Below, in pieces: positions 54,885-63,560 of a stretch of DNA of 64,000 bases. Numbering within the stretch: position 1 is the stretch's first letter; every line of letters begins with the position of its first letter. The notes beneath the pieces are model-generated. The model was given only the letters and a program-made list of their open reading frames with translations, was not told where the DNA came from and did not search any database. The DNA lies in contig NZ_JAERPS020000007.1 in NCBI RefSeq assembly GCF_016918075.2, forward strand, positions 124,001-188,000. The letters are read 5' to 3'. Source of the DNA: Rheinheimera maricola (GTDB lineage: Bacteria > Pseudomonadota > Gammaproteobacteria > Enterobacterales > Alteromonadaceae). The position numbers and the translations under genes are program-made.

Positions 54885-57800
54885 ATGTCTCAATTACTCC
54901 GTATTGTGCTGCTGCACACTCATCTGCCGGGTGTGGTGGAATTACAACTGGATCAGCACACTAATATTTGCGGCACCAACGCCTCGGGCAAAACCACGCT
55001 ACAGCGCCTGGTGCCGGTATTTTATGGTGAGCAGCCCAACCGCGTGGTACCAAAAACCCGCAAGAAATTTGATGAATTTTACCTGCCGTTTTCTAACAGC
55101 TACTTAATTTACGAATACCAGCGCGAAGACGGCGCGGTATGCCAGGTAGTGCTAACCCGTAAAAGCGACGGTGGTGTGGAATACCGCTTTGTTGGCGCGC
55201 CTTATCAAAGCGATTTTTATCTGAGCCAAAGCGAAGATGGCGTTAAAGCCATGAGCTACAGCGATTGGGCGGCAGCGATGCGCAGCCGGCCCGAGGTGCA
55301 GGTATCGGCCAAAATCAGTGCTACCAGTGAGTATCGCAGTATTATTCAAAACGACGCCGCTGCTCTGCGGGGTAACAACGCCGACAGCGTGAAGCTGCGC
55401 CGTTTAGCGGCCAGTTTTAGCCTGGTTGGCAGTGGCCATAAGTTGCGCCACATTGAAAAGCTGGTTAGCGCAGTGCACGCCAAAGAAGGCAAAATGGATA
55501 CGCTAAAGGCGATGTTGGCGGCCATTTTTGAAGAAGACGGCGTAACGCTGCCTACCACGAAAGTAAAAAACACCAAGGCACGCGAATGGATCCAGCAGAT
55601 GCGCCAGTCGATGCGGCTGGACAAACTGCAGCAGGATTTTGAGCGCTTAAACCAGTTAGCACAGCAGTTAGCCGGCAGCGAAGCACAATTAGCCGCACTG
55701 TTGCCGCTATTACAACAAGATGAAAGCACGCAAAAGTTGCGTAAAGCCGATGCCGAGCAGCAGGTTAATGCACTGCGCGGCCAGCTGCAAAGCCTAAAAG
55801 AGCAGTTTAGCCAGCAACAACTGGAGCTAAACAGCCAGTTGGCCAAAGCTGAAGCCGGTTTGCACGAAACCAGCGCGCGCTTAGATCAGCTGCAGCAACG
55901 TTATGACGATTACGACAGTAAAGACATGCCTAAGCTGCAGCGCGACAGCGATGCCTTACCACTGTGGCGCGAACAGCTGGAAGAAACCGTTGAGCAATAT
56001 CAGCTGATGGTAGAGCAACACGGCGATTTAGAACGCCAGTTAGAGCAGCGTAAAATTAAGCTGGCTGAAGCTTTTAACCGCTTAAGCGAGCAGCATCGCG
56101 GCAAAGCCAGGCAATTACAGCAGCAAAAAGATGCCACCCGCGAGCAGCAAGACACCAAGCTGGCTGCGCTGGAGCAGGCATTTCAAAGCCGCTTGCAGCA
56201 AGCGCAGCAGCAATTTTCCGAGCAACTGACCGGTATTAGCAGTAGCATCGCCGTACTGCAAAGCCAGCTTAAAGCGTCCAGCCTCACCGAAGAAGAGCTA
56301 GAGCAACAGCGCAGCGCCGAGCTGCGGTTAGAGCAGGCACAACAACAAGCGCAGCAACAGGCACGTCAGCTGCAGCAATTAAATACGCAGTACCAGCAAG
56401 CCCGTACAGCGCGCGATAACGCTGATCAGCAACTGCAGCATAACCGCAAAGCGCTGCATCATGCCGAGCAACAACTGCAGCAGTTACACCGCCAGTTAAC
56501 GCCTGAGCAGGGTAGTTTGCGCCATTATTTGCGCCTGCATTACCACGGTTGGGAGCAAAAGCTGGGCAAGGTGCTGGACGAGCGTTTATTAGAGCGGCAG
56601 GACTTACAACCGCATTTTACTGAGCTAAGCGATAGCCTGTATGGCTTGCAGCTGGAATTAGCCGCGATAGACACGCCAGACTATGCCCAGGATGAAGCGG
56701 CCATTCGCCACCGTATTGCCAGCGCCGAGCAGCAATTAACCCAGGCCATGGCTGATAAAGCCCAGGCCGAAAAAAACCTGCAACAGCTGCACGAGCAAGC
56801 CGAGCTAAGCCGCAGCCAGGTAGAACAGGCGCAGTGGCAGCTAACACAATATGAGCAAAATATTGATTACGCCCGCGATGCGCGTAACCGGCTGCAAGCA
56901 GCGCAGCGCGAACTGGCGGCTAAACGTCAGGCAGCGGTTAAAGCCGAGTTGGCGGCGCAGCAACAGCAGCAAGATCAGCTTAAACAACAGCAGCAAGCTG
57001 ATTTGCAAGCTTTGCAAGCCGACCACAACAGCCAGAAGCTGGAGCATAAAGCCGATTGGCAGGCTGAGTTGCAGGTGTTTGACGAGCAGATAGCCGAGCT
57101 GGAACGCCAACTGGAACACAAGCGCGACGACAATAAAAGCCAGATTAAAGAGCTGCAGCAAGCGTTTAACGAAGAGCTGTCGGCTAAGGGTATCGATCCG
57201 CGGCGTTTAACCGAGCTAAAGCAAAAGCAAGACCAGCTAAAAACCGACATTAAAGCGGTAGAAGCCCGCCAGGATCAACTGAGTGCCTGGCAGAAGTTTA
57301 TCGCGCTGGACTGGCAGCAGCTGCGGCCAGAGCTGCTGGGTAAAGAAACCGAGTTAAAACAGCAACTGCGTAGCCTAACCCAGGCACTGGCGCAGCAAAA
57401 AGCCGATTACAGCGCTAACCAGAAAAAACTCGACGAACAAAAGCGTCAGCAGCAAGAACTGATGCAGCAGGCCGATGTGCTACTACTGCAGTTAAAGCAG
57501 GTACTAGCCAGGTTTGGCGAGCTGTATTTAACTGACGTTAGCCCGGCTGAGCTTACGGCCTCAGCCGACAGCGTTGAGCGGCTGGCCCGGGTTAACGAAG
57601 CGCTGGAGCAGCGCAGCAAGCTGGACAGCGCATTAAAAACGGCGCTAGAGCAGTTTGAAAGCATGTTAAGCAAAGATGCCGGGCCAGAGTTTTTAGACCG
57701 GCTGCAGCACGAGCGGCGCCAACTGCCGGAGCACGCTGGCAAGCGGCAGCAATTGCCTATTTTGCACAGCTTGCTGCAAATTTTAAAAGATGCGCAGCAG

Positions 57801-58550
57801 CAACTGCTGGAAATGGGTGAAAACATTGGTGGCGACCTGAAAAAGTTTTTCACGGTGTTTAGCGATATTAACCGCCGTATTGCGCTGCAGAGCCGGCGCT
57901 TAAGCGAAGCCGTGGCCGATGATTTAGTGCTCGATGGTATCAGCCGCTCTGAGGTACGTATTTTATCCACTATCGACGAGCTGGGCTTCTGGCAGCCGTT
58001 AAAACATTTCGCCAAACTGTACGATGACTGGGGCGCCTCGGGCAAAGCCTTGCCCTCAGAGCAGTACTTAAACGCCTTAGCCGACGTGGTGGAATTACTG
58101 CGCAGTGATGAGCAATACAGCATTGAGTCGTTATTGCGCCTCGAGCTGCATTTAAGCGAGGGCGGCTCTGAGTTGGTGATTAAAAACGATCGCCAGCTGC
58201 TGGAGTCGTCCAGCCACGGTATGGCGTACTTAATTTTATGTAAGTACTTACTCGCCTTTACCCGCTTGTTGCGCGGTGCGGCTAAGGTAACCATTCACTG
58301 GCCGATAGATGAAATTGGCACGCTAGCCTATCACAACGTAGAAAAACTATTTGCCGCCTGCAGCAGCAACAACATTGTCATTGTTGGCGCCTTCCCGAAT
58401 CCGGAGTCAGACGTATTAATGCTGTTTTCGCACCGTTATTTAATAGAGCCCAGCCAGCAAGACCCAAGCAAGCGGCAGTTAAAACGCATTCAACCGAAAG
58501 TTAGCCGCTTAGCCGAGCGTCTGGCCAGCAAACAGCAGGAGGCAAGCTGA
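54885..58550 (+). CDS. jetC: SMC-like ATPase of a Wadjet/Mks system (JetC/MksB)
   Basis: 1221 aa. Walker A GTNASGKTT at residues 30-38, a C-terminal ABC-type signature SSSHGMAYL (1108-1116) and Walker B IHWPIDEIG with Asp1142-Glu1143 define an SMC-type ATPase. Between them lie two long Gln/Leu-rich coiled coils (about 225-560 and 640-960), interrupted near 560-640 by a short less coiled part that should be the hinge. This small hinge is as in MukB/JetC rather than bacterial Smc. The start has AGGA upstream. The next three genes overlap stop-to-start, as expected for MukE-, MukF- and Toprim-type partners. In Wadjet, the complex extrudes loops and cleaves circular plasmids. Confidence 0.9.
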   Translation: MSQLLRIVLLHTHLPGVVELQLDQHTNICGTNASGKTTLQRLVPVFYGEQPNRVVPKTRKKFDEFYLPFSNSYLIYEYQREDGAVCQVVLTRKSDGGVEYRFVGAPYQSDFYLSQSEDGVKAMSYSDWAAAMRSRPEVQVSAKISATSEYRSIIQNDAAALRGNNADSVKLRRLAASFSLVGSGHKLRHIEKLVSAVHAKEGKMDTLKAMLAAIFEEDGVTLPTTKVKNTKAREWIQQMRQSMRLDKLQQDFERLNQLAQQLAGSEAQLAALLPLLQQDESTQKLRKADAEQQVNALRGQLQSLKEQFSQQQLELNSQLAKAEAGLHETSARLDQLQQRYDDYDSKDMPKLQRDSDALPLWREQLEETVEQYQLMVEQHGDLERQLEQRKIKLAEAFNRLSEQHRGKARQLQQQKDATREQQDTKLAALEQAFQSRLQQAQQQFSEQLTGISSSIAVLQSQLKASSLTEEELEQQRSAELRLEQAQQQAQQQARQLQQLNTQYQQARTARDNADQQLQHNRKALHHAEQQLQQLHRQLTPEQGSLRHYLRLHYHGWEQKLGKVLDERLLERQDLQPHFTELSDSLYGLQLELAAIDTPDYAQDEAAIRHRIASAEQQLTQAMADKAQAEKNLQQLHEQAELSRSQVEQAQWQLTQYEQNIDYARDARNRLQAAQRELAAKRQAAVKAELAAQQQQQDQLKQQQQADLQALQADHNSQKLEHKADWQAELQVFDEQIAELERQLEHKRDDNKSQIKELQQAFNEELSAKGIDPRRLTELKQKQDQLKTDIKAVEARQDQLSAWQKFIALDWQQLRPELLGKETELKQQLRSLTQALAQQKADYSANQKKLDEQKRQQQELMQQADVLLLQLKQVLARFGELYLTDVSPAELTASADSVERLARVNEALEQRSKLDSALKTALEQFESMLSKDAGPEFLDRLQHERRQLPEHAGKRQQLPILHSLLQILKDAQQQLLEMGENIGGDLKKFFTVFSDINRRIALQSRRLSEAVADDLVLDGISRSEVRILSTIDELGFWQPLKHFAKLYDDWGASGKALPSEQYLNALADVVELLRSDEQYSIESLLRLELHLSEGGSELVIKNDRQLLESSSHGMAYLILCKYLLAFTRLLRGAAKVTIHWPIDEIGTLAYHNVEKLFAACSSNNIVIVGAFPNPESDVLMLFSHRYLIEPSQQDPSKRQLKRIQPKVSRLAERLASKQQEAS

Positions 58551-59170
58551 TGTTACAACACGGACCTTTACTCGAGCGCCTGCTGGCTGGTGAGTTTATT
58601 TGTCGTATTACCGACGAAGATGCGTTTCGGCATTTAAGCGCCGAGCAAACTCAGCATGAGATAAATCATTATTTGCGGCCGTTAAACCGGCGCTTAGTCG
58701 CTAATGATGATAACAGCGTGTTTTTTCTTGGCTACCACGAGCTAAGCAAAGACGCGCGCGAGCAGCTAAGCAGCCAGTTTGCGCTAACCGTGCAGTCGCT
58801 GTTGCCGCTGTTAGAGTGGCTGCAACTGGTACAGGAAACGCTGGGGCGCGACAGTGCGCTAACCGCCGGCGACACCATTAAACTACAGGAATTTGTGCTG
58901 CGCACCGAAGATAACCAAAGCCTGCGCCAGCGCCTGAATCAACTGGCCAGCGACCGCTTTTTTAACAGCCAAAGCGAGCAGCTGGATAACCAGGTAAAGC
59001 AGATCTTCCGCCGCTTAAAAGAGCACGGCTATCTGCTGCAACCGCATAACGACCGGCAGTACTATATTGTTACCGGTAAAATTGACTATTTAATTGATGT
59101 TATTCGCTTTATCCGTGATGAAGAACACTTGCCGGTAGACGATACGCCAACGCAGGAGGCATTAATCTGA
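58550..59170 (+). CDS. jetB: MukE/JetB-like kite subunit
   Basis: 206 aa, predicted tandem winged-helix (LLAGEFICRITDEDAFRHL, IKLQEFVLRTEDNQSLRQRL, GYLLQPHNDRQYYIVTGKID). Size and secondary structure are those of MukE, MksE or JetB, which bind the kleisin subunit and DNA. It shares one base with the stop of the ATPase gene (TGATG), which supports stoichiometric synthesis. Sequence identity to a named family could not be measured; assignment comes from size, fold pattern and operon position. Confidence 0.82.
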   Translation: MLQHGPLLERLLAGEFICRITDEDAFRHLSAEQTQHEINHYLRPLNRRLVANDDNSVFFLGYHELSKDAREQLSSQFALTVQSLLPLLEWLQLVQETLGRDSALTAGDTIKLQEFVLRTEDNQSLRQRLNQLASDRFFNSQSEQLDNQVKQIFRRLKEHGYLLQPHNDRQYYIVTGKIDYLIDVIRFIRDEEHLPVDDTPTQEALI

Positions 59171-60417
59171 TGGCTCCGCTAGATAGCACAATTGCCTCTA
59201 ACCTGTTTACTATCGGCGCCGAGCGCTTAGCCCTATTGGGCAAGCACCACAAAGCGCTGATGCAGGGCTATTTAGATGGCTTTATTGATGAAACCGCCTT
59301 TAGCGAAGCTGCGCTGAAAAAACTGATCGCAGCGCGAATTTTATGGCGGCCGGATGAGCAGCAAGCGCTGGCGCTGCGGCCGCTGGTCAGCGAGCTGATT
59401 GCTAGCATGGTAGCCGATGAAAACCGGCGGCAGATTAACGCCGATGTGGCCGAAAAGCTGGAGCAAATCCGCAACCGGGTGCAGGCCTATCGCGATGCCC
59501 AGTACAAAGGCGATTACAGCGTAGCCGAACTGCAGCTGCAGCGCCTAACCGAACAGGTGCATGATTTAAGCGGCCAGTTTGAAGAGGCGATAGACAGCCT
59601 GTGGCACCGGCTAAACAGCGACTTTGGCTTTGTTGCCAGCCTGGATGATAAAATTCGTGAGAACGAGCGGGCGCAAAAGCAATTGCGCCGCCTGCTCGAT
59701 GGCCTGGACTTGCTCGATTTTAATGAGTTAATTGAGCTGGCCGAAGGTAACAGCCATTTGCGTAAGCTATTGGTAAGCCAGCTGCAAAGCCAGCTTAGCT
59801 CGCACCACAGTAGTTTATTAGAAGTGCAAAAGCGCTTAGTCGAATTACTGGCCAAATTCCGTCAACAGCAGGCGCGCTCGTTACTGATTACCAACATGGC
59901 GGCGTTTTTGCGCCAGCATCCAAAATATCAGCCAGCCGATTACCCTAATCGCAGCGAATTGCCGCCGTTGTTTAACCAGGCTGCTACCATAGTGCCCAAA
60001 GCGGCGATAGCGCTGGATAACGCCAGCGAGCGGCAAATCTTGGCCGAGTTAGTACGCAACCTGCCACGGCAGCAAGGGGTAATATTAACCGAGACGCCCA
60101 GCGCCAGTTTTAGTCAGCAATGGCAAGATGATGTTATCGCTGCGCGCCAGCAGGCACTGAAAACCGACGTGGAAAACTTCTACCTGCGCGTTATCGACCA
60201 CGGCGGCAAGCTCAGTGCGCTGGATTATCTGCTGCAGCAGCAACTAGAGTGGGATAGTGAGATCTGGCTGTACCAAATAATCGCCGAGTATCAGGCACTG
60301 CCGGTAGACGAAAAGCAGATGTTTGCCATCAAACGTGATGAAGCGCCCGCCAGCAGTACCAACCAGTTGCTGCTTATTCGTGATATCAGCCTCAGCCTAA
60401 ACGCACAGGCGGCCTGA
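59170..60417 (+). CDS. jetA: MukF/JetA-like kleisin subunit
   Basis: 415 aa. The N-terminal winged-helix-like part (about 10-85), a long helical middle (QLQRLTEQVHDLSGQFEEAI and LLDFNELIELAEGNSHLRKL) and a C-terminal part ending LLLIRDISLSLNAQAA fit a MukF/MksF/JetA kleisin that bridges the SMC heads. It overlaps both neighbours by one base. No catalytic motif is expected or seen. The naming is by role, since kleisins are poorly conserved. Confidence 0.82.
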   Translation: MAPLDSTIASNLFTIGAERLALLGKHHKALMQGYLDGFIDETAFSEAALKKLIAARILWRPDEQQALALRPLVSELIASMVADENRRQINADVAEKLEQIRNRVQAYRDAQYKGDYSVAELQLQRLTEQVHDLSGQFEEAIDSLWHRLNSDFGFVASLDDKIRENERAQKQLRRLLDGLDLLDFNELIELAEGNSHLRKLLVSQLQSQLSSHHSSLLEVQKRLVELLAKFRQQQARSLLITNMAAFLRQHPKYQPADYPNRSELPPLFNQAATIVPKAAIALDNASERQILAELVRNLPRQQGVILTETPSASFSQQWQDDVIAARQQALKTDVENFYLRVIDHGGKLSALDYLLQQQLEWDSEIWLYQIIAEYQALPVDEKQMFAIKRDEAPASSTNQLLLIRDISLSLNAQAA

Positions 60418-61283
60418 TGCAAACTGCACTTAGCCCCGCAGCCTGCCTTTTTCTGCGCCAACTGGCGCCCAAGGTAGCTGCAAAGGGCCGGGTGAAAAAA
60501 ACGACCAGCCAAAAAGCGGTGCAGGAAGTGTTAAACTGGTGCCTGACCCAGCAGCTAAGCGGCGTCTCTGCCAGTTGCCTGCAGCGGCCGGAATTCTACT
60601 TTGAATCAGCTTTACTGCAGCAAATCGCCAGCGTGCAACAAGCACTGGGCCAGCCAGATTTTCGCATCGATATTAGTAGCCTAAGCCGCACCGACGCGGC
60701 CATTATCAGCACGTTTGAGCAAAAAAGTATTGGTATCAAGCCGCGCCAACAGCGGGTGTTAGTGAGTCTGGCTCAGCCACAGCTTGTTGCCGGAATAGCT
60801 GTGCAAGTGCTGGATACCGACTGGCAACAACTACCACTGGCGCAATTTGACGCGCTGTTGGTGGTAGAAAACCTCGATTGTTTCTATCAGCTGCACGCCT
60901 TTACGCTGGCGCTACCTTGCAAGCAGCCACTGATCATCTATCGCGGCGACAAGCTCTACAGCAAAGGCTGCAAGGCACTAAAAACTGCCTGGCTAAAGCA
61001 AAACAAACCGGCGTTGTACTTTGGGGATTTCGACGCCAAAGGCGTAAGCATTGCTCTAAACGAAGGCTACAGCGCCATGCTGCTGCCAGAATTTGCCGCA
61101 CTGCAACAACACGCCAGCCCGGCTATGTTGCCAGACAAGCAGCTTAGCTTTATCGCCGCTATCAAAGCTAAGCCAGTAGCCCACGAATTTCAGCCTTACC
61201 AGCAGCTGCTGTGCCAGCAGTTACAGGGGCTAAGACAGCAGAATATGCAGGGTATGGCTCTTACCTTTATCTCATTAGGTTAA
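60417..61283 (+). CDS. jetD: Toprim-domain nuclease subunit (JetD/MksG-like)
   Basis: 288 aa. The C-terminal half is a Toprim fold: catalytic Glu151 in VVENLD, then DxD (Asp204, Asp206) in YFGDFDAKGVSIAL, with LIIYRGDKLY between. JetD/MksG subunits use this centre to cut DNA after loop extrusion. It is shorter than typical JetD (about 350-400 aa), and the N-terminal part, which contacts DNA, is reduced to about 135 residues. It is the last gene of the operon and overlaps the kleisin gene. Alternative: an uncharacterised Toprim family specific to this subtype. Confidence 0.84.
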   Translation: MQTALSPAACLFLRQLAPKVAAKGRVKKTTSQKAVQEVLNWCLTQQLSGVSASCLQRPEFYFESALLQQIASVQQALGQPDFRIDISSLSRTDAAIISTFEQKSIGIKPRQQRVLVSLAQPQLVAGIAVQVLDTDWQQLPLAQFDALLVVENLDCFYQLHAFTLALPCKQPLIIYRGDKLYSKGCKALKTAWLKQNKPALYFGDFDAKGVSIALNEGYSAMLLPEFAALQQHASPAMLPDKQLSFIAAIKAKPVAHEFQPYQQLLCQQLQGLRQQNMQGMALTFISLG

Positions 61284-61429
61284 CCATCTAAGAATAACTG
61301 TAAGATTCGATTCTCAAATAAGTAACGATATTGTATCTTTGCGCCTTTAGTTTTGCGTGTCTGCTCAAGTAGTATTTGTGCGCACCGCTAAAGTGATTTG
61401 TAGCAGCTAAGTTAGTAAGGGAATAAAGT

Positions 61430-62119
61430 GTGTCGTTAAAGGAGCATAAAGTCAGAAAAGTATACCCCAAGTTCACCTGTGCCTGTGGACCTAAGAGCGC
61501 GGTGCTTTTTATACTTGTACATACTGCAATCATCATGCTGCTGTTTCAGTATGGTTTAATTTACTTTCCAGATGAATATGTAGAAATCGGCTTGAAACGG
61601 TTTTCTGATATCGACAAGCTTATATTTGCAGGATTAGCATCGTTGCTTGGCTACGTGCTACTGGAGTTGTTGTTAACGGTTTTTTTTATAAAGAAAATCA
61701 GTAAACCTCTGGTTTTAACTAATGACTATCTGATTATTCCCGAGTGGGCGATCCGAAACTCTGCTGTCGGCAGAACTAAACAACGGCTGAGAATTGCAGT
61801 TGATGATATCTCTGATATAAAAACGCGTTTTTCTGATGCGTCAAAACTGCCATTATTGCGACATGTTATGCCTGCTCCGATGCTTTTAACCTTGGCAATG
61901 GGCGACAGTAGCGTAACACTGGACCTAAAACATGTCGGGTTCTTTGCGCCCATTCATGGTTGGCTCAAAAATATAAGTGTTCCGGTAGATGTAAGTGCAT
62001 CAAATAAGGAGCCTCATCTGAAACGAGGCAATTTTAATAGTGTGACGTTAGCCTGTGTTAGCCTTTCTCTAATGATGGCTTTTTTTATGCCGCTATTGCT
62101 GTGGTCATTTAGCCCATAG
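61430..62119 (+). CDS. Membrane protein with possible PH-like domain, unknown
   Basis: 229 aa from the GTG at 61430 (GGGAA before it). Two membrane segments (about 24-44 and 62-86) precede a cytoplasmic domain whose pattern (LVLTNDYLIIPEWAI, RLRIAVDDISDIKTRF) is like bacterial PH domains; a third segment lies at 205-225. It starts about 146 bases after the Toprim gene on the same strand, with a possible separate promoter. Its function is not recognised. Confidence 0.65.
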   Translation: MSLKEHKVRKVYPKFTCACGPKSAVLFILVHTAIIMLLFQYGLIYFPDEYVEIGLKRFSDIDKLIFAGLASLLGYVLLELLLTVFFIKKISKPLVLTNDYLIIPEWAIRNSAVGRTKQRLRIAVDDISDIKTRFSDASKLPLLRHVMPAPMLLTLAMGDSSVTLDLKHVGFFAPIHGWLKNISVPVDVSASNKEPHLKRGNFNSVTLACVSLSLMMAFFMPLLLWSFSP

Positions 62120-62168
62120 CCATTTGCCAAGCTGGTGCAGTATTGATACCGATGGCGCGCTGGCGGGC

Positions 62169-62819
62169 ATGAGAATAATAAGCGCATGGTTTAGACAGAT
62201 GAACTGCTGCATCACCGATACTCTGCTGCTAACCAATGGAACCCCAGTGGAAACTTTCTATTTTAAAATCAGGAAAATATTTATACCGTTTCTGATTACC
62301 TCAGCCCTGGTAATTGTCGGTTTTTATGCAGTGGTTTGGTTATCAGTTACAAAGCTCCAGTTGCCTGAGAGTTTTTATGAGGACTATTTGTTACTTGTCA
62401 GCTTTGTGCTTCCAGTTGCGGTTAATGTGCTGCTGTTCCGGCCGCGGTTTTGGATATTGCAAAAATCATATGCTGGTTATGCCAGTAATTACACGTTGTA
62501 TAATATTTTTATGTTTGGGGCAATTGCTCTGCCAATGATACTTATCGGCGCTTATTTTGAGGAAAATAATTTCGGATTCATTCAGCTGGCACTGATTTTT
62601 TATGGTGTCTATGCAGGGATTATTGTTCTGATGCTCATGTTCAGTAAATTGCATGCGGGTTATGCAAGCGTCGTTCCCACCACATTGACCAGTTACATGG
62701 CTTCATTGCTTCAGCGTTGTCAACAATACAGGAAGCCTGCACAGTTGCCCGAGCAGGTAACTTTGGCAAAATGGAAACACCGAAACAGAAAGAGCCCGAG
62801 AAAACACAGAGGTCTTTAA
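62169..62819 (+). CDS. Multi-pass membrane protein, unknown
   Basis: 216 aa from the ATG at 62169; a TTG at 62124 is in frame but has no site. Four or five membrane segments (about 38-62, 73-92, 112-131, 143-166) and a basic C-terminus (KWKHRNRKSPRKHRGL). The segment LLLTNGTPVETFYFKIRKIF before the first helix is the most distinctive part. Follows the 61430 gene by 49 bases. No recognised family. Confidence 0.6.
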   Translation: MRIISAWFRQMNCCITDTLLLTNGTPVETFYFKIRKIFIPFLITSALVIVGFYAVVWLSVTKLQLPESFYEDYLLLVSFVLPVAVNVLLFRPRFWILQKSYAGYASNYTLYNIFMFGAIALPMILIGAYFEENNFGFIQLALIFYGVYAGIIVLMLMFSKLHAGYASVVPTTLTSYMASLLQRCQQYRKPAQLPEQVTLAKWKHRNRKSPRKHRGL

Positions 62820-62850
62820 ATAACTCAAATCAATAGCTACAAAACAGGAC

Positions 62851-63174
62851 TTAATTTACGTCAATACTGCCATGTTTGCTTTGGGTATACAGGGTGTAAG
62901 GCAAGGCCACCGTATCGGCAACTAAGGAAAAACCGCCGTCGATAATAAAAAACGGCACATTGTTAAAACTGTCGCCAAGGTTTTCCTGCCGGCTGGGCTC
63001 GCCGTGCAGCTTGCACAAGTTGTAAGAAAAACCACTATAAATGCGCGGGATGCTCTGGCAGTAGCTACGCTTGCCATGATGCTCAATATTTACATGGCTG
63101 GTACTTGGCGGTAGCGTTTTAACCGTAGCGCAGGCTGTCAGGCTTAGTATCATAGTGAGTAAAACGAGTTTCAT
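62851..63174 (-). CDS. YceK/YidQ-family (DUF1375) lipoprotein
   Basis: 107 aa. A lipoprotein signal ends LTAC (Cys15), then RIYSGFSYNLCKL and a conserved end (GGFSLVADTVALPYTLYTQS) typical of YceK/YidQ. Small outer-membrane lipoproteins of unknown function. Convergent with the membrane protein gene, 31 bases apart. Confidence 0.83.
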   Translation of the reverse strand: MKLVLLTMILSLTACATVKTLPPSTSHVNIEHHGKRSYCQSIPRIYSGFSYNLCKLHGEPSRQENLGDSFNNVPFFIIDGGFSLVADTVALPYTLYTQSKHGSIDVN

Positions 63175-63560
63175 TGTTCGATATCGCCACTGTCAAAATT
63201 TAGCCAGAGTGTAAATTACTGTATCAATAAAGTAAACGGGGCGGTTAGTGCTGATTGGGCTATGTGCAAGTGGATTGCTAGGGCGCGGAGTTCCGCGCCA
63301 GCATGGTGGCCGGTTGTGTGAGTGGCAGCGCGATAACAGCTAACTTTCTCATCATTGTTCCTTCATGATTATATGCAAATAAAAGCAGCGGATAATACGC
63401 TAGAAATTATTGTTCAGGTGAAATTTTTAATACTAAGGATCAGAGCCAACAGTCGCGCTGGCTGGGAGTTAGTTTGTATGGAATGATGGTATTAAGTTTT
63501 TCACCTCAGTAATAAATGCTGTTGGTGTTATAACAGACTGGTATCAACAGGAGATTATCA
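63175..63560. other. Divergent region with a perfect GC-rich palindrome
   Basis: About 385 bases without a credible gene. An ORF of 37 codons at 63374 has no ribosome site. The one marked feature is GGCGCGGA-gt-TCCGCGCC (63292-63309), an 8-bp stem with a two-base centre. AGGAG before the TTG at 63561 belongs to the next gene. Confidence 0.5.

Noticed and set aside
63374-63487. A 37-codon ATG ORF before the hydrolase gene
   Set aside because: No ribosome site, no recognisable features; probably chance.
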